From an uncultured Faecalibacterium sp. (lineage in GTDB: Bacteria > Bacillota > Clostridia > Oscillospirales > Ruminococcaceae): a stretch of 8,184 bases of DNA. Positions 5,022 to 8,184 of the stretch are shown here, piece after piece. Location of the stretch: positions 1 through 8,184 of the forward strand of contig CAKSZS010000062.1 in assembly GCA_934525845.1 (NCBI GenBank). Reading direction: 5' to 3'. Numbering within the stretch: the first letter of the stretch is position 1; the number at the start of each line of letters is the position of its first letter. The translations under genes and the position numbers were made by a program. The notes beneath the pieces were generated by a model that worked only from the letters and a program-made list of their open reading frames with translations, searched no databases and was not told where the DNA came from.

Positions 5022-5798
5022 ATGGGCTTATTCTTTCCGAGTGACCCGGTCATCCATGGTCAACGCGCCACTGGTCTGCCCCGGTATCAGGAGCTGCTGG
5101 AACGAGACTGGAAAAGCTTTCTCTTTGCGGATTTTGTCACCTTGGGTCTGTGCATCCCCTACGGGCTGGGGGTGGGGTACGCCCTGCTTTCTTCCAGTCT
5201 GCTGGTGCTGATTCCCGTCTGCGTGGTGGGTGGACTGCTGGTGGGCCCGGCGATCTCCTGCATGATGGACGCGCTGTTCCGCAGCTACCGGGATGCGCCC
5301 CGGGGCTGGTGGGAGAACTACTGCAAGGGCATGAAACAGAACTGGAAAGCATCCCTTCTGCCCGGTGTGGTGTTCAGTCTGGCACTTGGCATCGAGCTGT
5401 TTTTCGGCATGGTGCTGTTCTCCGGGGAGCGTCTGCCCGGTATCGGAACCATGGCTGTTTTTCTGGCCGGGCTGCTGATCCTGCTCATGCTGTTTACTGC
5501 GTTCTGGCCGCAGGTGGTATTGTTTGAAGAAAGCAACCTCCACCGCCTGCAAAATGCCGTGCTATTCTGCCTGAAATACGGCAAGCACGTTCTGGGTGCA
5601 GCCGCACTTCAGCTGGCATGGTGGCTGCTGTTTGTGTTGTTTTTGCCGTGGACGGGCTTTCTCGTGCCCTTCCTCGGTGTATGGTTTATCTGGTTCGTCT
5701 GCTTCTTTTTGCTGTACAACGATTTCAATGCCGCCTATGGCATTGAAGAAAAGATCAGCCAGCAGTTCCCGGAGCAGACACCCCGCTATGATGAATGA
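5022..5798 (+). CDS. YesL/DUF624-type integral membrane protein
   Basis: This 258-residue protein has about six hydrophobic segments, near residues 34-52, 53-80, 112-132, 142-165, 190-210 and 212-232, and short polar ends. The order of segments, the Arg/Trp-containing loop between segments 2 and 3 (SYRDAPRGWWENYCKGMKQNW, about 88-108) and the ending LLYNDFNAAYGIEE are what I associate with the YesL/DUF624 family. Those proteins are often encoded next to LplB/LplC-type sugar transporters in Firmicutes, and their biochemical role is not established. The start at 5022 follows a strong AAGGAGG (5008-5014) that overlaps the previous stop. Its place between two exported proteins and the sugar enzymes points to a membrane role in this uptake system, possibly assisting the transporter; that is inference. 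Confidence 0.8.
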   Translation: MGLFFPSDPVIHGQRATGLPRYQELLERDWKSFLFADFVTLGLCIPYGLGVGYALLSSSLLVLIPVCVVGGLLVGPAISCMMDALFRSYRDAPRGWWENYCKGMKQNWKASLLPGVVFSLALGIELFFGMVLFSGERLPGIGTMAVFLAGLLILLMLFTAFWPQVVLFEESNLHRLQNAVLFCLKYGKHVLGAAALQLAWWLLFVLFLPWTGFLVPFLGVWFIWFVCFFLLYNDFNAAYGIEEKISQQFPEQTPRYDE

Positions 5799-5812
5799 TA
5801 AGGAGAGCAACC

Positions 5813-6745
5813 ATGGATATTGTAACGATTGGTGAAGTTTTGATCGACCTGACCCAGACTGGCAAGGATGCGCGCGGCATTCCGCAGTTTGCCGCAAATC
5901 CCGGCGGTGCCCCGGCCAATCTGGCTGTGGCTGCTGCCCGGCTGGGCGCACAGACCGCCTTTATCGGCAAGGTGGGTGCAGATGCCTTTGGCCGCTACCT
6001 GAAAGAGGTTCTGGCAGAGAACAAGGTGGATGTTTCCGGCATGGCGGTGGATGCAGACCACCCCACCACCATGGCGGTGGTCTCGGTAGATGCCACCGGT
6101 GAGCGGGATTTCAGCTTCTACCGCAGCGCCAACGCTGACGTGATGCTGTGCAAAGAGGACATTTCGGAAGAGGCTCTGAAAGCCGCGAAAATCGTCCACT
6201 TCGGTTCTGTCAGCCTCACCGCCGACCCCTCCCGCACTGCCACGCTGGACGCTGCTGCCCGCGCCAAAAAGCTGGGTGCTGTCATTACTTATGACCCGAA
6301 TTACCGTGCCAACCTCTGGAAGAACAAAGAGGATGCCATTGCCCAGATGAAGGTTCCCCTGCCGCTGGTGGATATCCTGAAAGTGTCCGATGAAGAACTG
6401 CCTCTGCTCACTGGCACCACTGACTGTGCCGAGGGCACAGCCCAGCTGGCACAGAACGGCATCCGGCTGATTTTCGTCACCTTGGGTGCAAACGGCGTAT
6501 TCTACCGCTTTGGGGACAAGACCGGCCATGTGGCTGGCGTTCCCTGCAAGGTGGGCGACACCAACGGCGCAGGCGATACCTTCTTTGGGGCTGCCCTGTC
6601 CAAGCTCTGCAAGGAGGAGCTGGACACCCTGACCGTGGACAAGCTGGAAGGCATTCTGGTCTTTGCCAACAAAGCAGCCAGCATCACCACCAGTCGGCAT
6701 GGTGCTATTCCTGCCATGCCCACCCTTGCGGAAGTGGAGGGCTGA
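5813..6745 (+). CDS. scrK: Fructokinase, PfkB family
   Basis: This 310-residue cytoplasmic sugar kinase transfers phosphate from ATP to fructose, giving fructose 6-phosphate. The PfkB/ribokinase fold is complete: IGEVLIDL at 6-13, the first signature GGAPANLAVAAARLGA at 31-46, GKVGADAFGRYL (52-63), DPNYRANLW (161-169), and the second signature DTNGAGDTFFG at 249-259, which holds the anion-hole glycines and the catalytic base Asp255. The usual motif is DTTGAGD; Asn251 is a common variant. The start at 5813 has AAGGAG 7 bases upstream (5800-5805); an ATG at 5795 is closer to the preceding stop but lacks a ribosome site. Specificity for fructose is inferred from overall similarity and from the neighbouring amylosucrase, which releases fructose; other PfkB sugar kinases share these motifs. 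The symbol is assigned by function. Confidence 0.88.
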   Translation: MDIVTIGEVLIDLTQTGKDARGIPQFAANPGGAPANLAVAAARLGAQTAFIGKVGADAFGRYLKEVLAENKVDVSGMAVDADHPTTMAVVSVDATGERDFSFYRSANADVMLCKEDISEEALKAAKIVHFGSVSLTADPSRTATLDAAARAKKLGAVITYDPNYRANLWKNKEDAIAQMKVPLPLVDILKVSDEELPLLTGTTDCAEGTAQLAQNGIRLIFVTLGANGVFYRFGDKTGHVAGVPCKVGDTNGAGDTFFGAALSKLCKEELDTLTVDKLEGILVFANKAASITTSRHGAIPAMPTLAEVEG

Positions 6746-6748
6746 ACC

Positions 6749-8184
6749 ATGGCAACAAAACAGGAATTTGAGTCCCGGTTTGCCAAGCACAAGGATGAAC
6801 TGGAATGGCTGTTCATGGAACTGTACCACAACCGGGAAGGGCTGGAGGTTCTGGAGCGGGAGATGGCAGAAGCCTACAACGCCCGCAGCGCCGAGCTGAA
6901 AGCACTGGACAAGGCACGCTCTGCCGACCCGGAGTGGTACAAGCGGGGCAATATGTTCGGCATGACCATGTACACCGACCTCTTTGCCGGAAATCTGAAA
7001 GAACTGGCAAAGAAACTGCCCTACCTCAAGGAGCAAAAGCTGACCTATCTGCACCTGATGCCCCTTTTGCAGATGCCCCACCCCCACAACGACGGCGGCT
7101 ATGCGGTGGAGGATTTCGACACCGTAGACCCTGCCCTTGGCACCAACAAAGATCTGGAAAACCTGACCCGGGAGCTGCGGAAAGCCGGCATCAGCCTGTG
7201 TCTGGATTTTGTCATGAACCACACCGCCAGCACCCACCGCTGGGCCATGGCGGCAAAGGCGGGCGACCCGTGGTTTCAGGCGTATTACCATCTCTATGAC
7301 GACCGCACCATCCCCGACCAGTATGAGCAGACCGTTCCGCAGGTGTTTCCCAACACCGCACCCGGCAACTTTACATGGTGTGAGGAAATGCACAAGTGGG
7401 TGCTGACCACCTTCCACGACTACCAGTGGGACCTGAACTATGCAAACCCGGCGGTGTTCGTGGACATGACTAAGAGCATCCTGCACCTCGCCAACCTTGG
7501 CGTGGAGGTGTTCCGCATTGATGCGGTGCCCTACATCTGGAAGCAGCTGGGCACCACCTGCCGCAATCTGCCGCAGGTGCACACCATCGTGCGGATGCTC
7601 CGCATGGTGCTGGAATGTGTCTGCCCGGCGGTCATCCTCAAGGGCGAGGTGGTCATGGCTCCCAAGGAGCTTGCCGCCTACTTCGGCACCCCGGAAAAAC
7701 CGGAATGCCACATGCTCTACAACGTGTCCACCATGGTCAACCTGTGGGGTGCCCTTGCCAGCCGGGACACCCGGCTGCTGAAGGCGCAGCTGGATGCCCT
7801 CCACGCCCTGCCGGACAACTGCTGGTTCGTGAACTATCTGCGCTGCCACGATGACATCGGCTGGGGTCTGGACGAGGCCGTGGAGAAGCGACTGGGCATT
7901 GACCCGCAGAAACATAAAGAATATCTGTACCACTTCTACGAGGGCAATTTCCCCGGCAGCTGGGCAAAGGGCGAGCTGTACAATTACGACCCTGCCACCG
8001 GCGATGCCCGGAGCTGCGGCACCACTGCCAGCCTGTGCGGCGTGGAGCAGGCACTGGAAAAGGACGATAAAACCGCACTGGATTATGCCGTGAAGCGCGA
8101 TCTTTTGCTGCACACTGCCATGGCGTTTTTGCAGGGCTTCCCCATGCTGAACTGCGGCGATGAGATCGCACAACTCAACGGCTG
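6749..8184 (+). CDS. Amylosucrase-type GH13 enzyme, C-terminus cut by window end
   Basis: The frame is open for 478 residues with no stop before the window end; the amylosucrase family (GH13 subfamily 4) usually has about 630-650. An N-terminal helical region (1-65) precedes the barrel, as in amylosucrases. Conserved stretches are LTYLHLMPLLQMP (98-110), NDGGYAV (114-120), LDFVMNHTAS (152-161), FRIDAVPYIWKQLGTTCRNL (255-274), ILKGEV (296-301) and RCHDDIGWG (365-373). By alignment from memory with the Neisseria enzyme, Asp258 is the nucleophile, Glu300 the acid/base and Asp368 the transition-state residue, with His158, Arg256 and His367 around the -1 site. It should convert sucrose to alpha-glucan plus fructose, or simply hydrolyse it. 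There is no export signal, so it acts on imported sugar. The ribosome site GGAGG (6736-6740) lies inside the fructokinase gene, 3 bases separating the coding regions. Confidence 0.88.
   Translation, partial: MATKQEFESRFAKHKDELEWLFMELYHNREGLEVLEREMAEAYNARSAELKALDKARSADPEWYKRGNMFGMTMYTDLFAGNLKELAKKLPYLKEQKLTYLHLMPLLQMPHPHNDGGYAVEDFDTVDPALGTNKDLENLTRELRKAGISLCLDFVMNHTASTHRWAMAAKAGDPWFQAYYHLYDDRTIPDQYEQTVPQVFPNTAPGNFTWCEEMHKWVLTTFHDYQWDLNYANPAVFVDMTKSILHLANLGVEVFRIDAVPYIWKQLGTTCRNLPQVHTIVRMLRMVLECVCPAVILKGEVVMAPKELAAYFGTPEKPECHMLYNVSTMVNLWGALASRDTRLLKAQLDALHALPDNCWFVNYLRCHDDIGWGLDEAVEKRLGIDPQKHKEYLYHFYEGNFPGSWAKGELYNYDPATGDARSCGTTASLCGVEQALEKDDKTALDYAVKRDLLLHTAMAFLQGFPMLNCGDEIAQLNG

Noticed and set aside
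5786..8173. A 795-codon open frame on the minus strand opposite the fructokinase and amylosucrase genes
   Set aside because: Its length reflects a lack of stop codons opposite GC-rich third positions. The composition (His, Gln, Gly, Val) is that of a shadow frame and no domain is visible, whereas the plus-strand genes carry full catalytic motifs.

Overview
The window looks like a carbohydrate-utilisation locus from a moderately GC-rich, strictly host-associated Firmicute. Faecalibacterium or a close Oscillospiraceae relative is my best guess. The grounds are strong AGGAG-type ribosome binding sites, an LplB/LplC-type sugar importer without its own ATPase, and the codon and protein style. The genus is inference; no rRNA or other marker gene is present.

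The layout is divergent around a 396-base control region (2324-2719). Leftward (minus strand) run two ABC permease genes (1376-2323 and 446-1360). After them comes a 230-base structured, repeat-containing gap, then the 5' end of a solute-binding lipoprotein gene (1-215, cut by the window edge). Rightward (plus strand) runs a compact operon: LacI-family repressor (2720-3727), a membrane-anchored protein of unknown function (3724-4422), a small lipoprotein of unknown function (4419-5009), a YesL/DUF624-type membrane protein (5022-5798), a PfkB-family fructokinase (5813-6745) and an amylosucrase-type GH13 enzyme (6749 to the window end, incomplete). The first three rightward genes are linked by 4-base ATGA overlaps. 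All later gaps are 14 bases or less, apart from any unseen end.

The inferred pathway is sucrose import by the binding protein and two permeases, intracellular cleavage by the amylosucrase into alpha-glucan plus fructose, and phosphorylation of the fructose to fructose 6-phosphate. The control region holds a good sigma70-type promoter for each direction. It also holds at least three LacI-type palindromes around a central CG: one just downstream of the predicted leftward start site, one upstream of the rightward promoter, and one between the rightward promoter and the repressor start codon. Both operons therefore look repressed by the repressor encoded here, which would also control itself.

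The least explained parts are the exported pair plus YesL-type protein inserted between repressor and enzymes, the doubled palindrome with centres 11 bases apart, a possible 17-residue leader peptide ending at the proximal operator, and the hairpin- and repeat-rich gap before the binding-protein gene.
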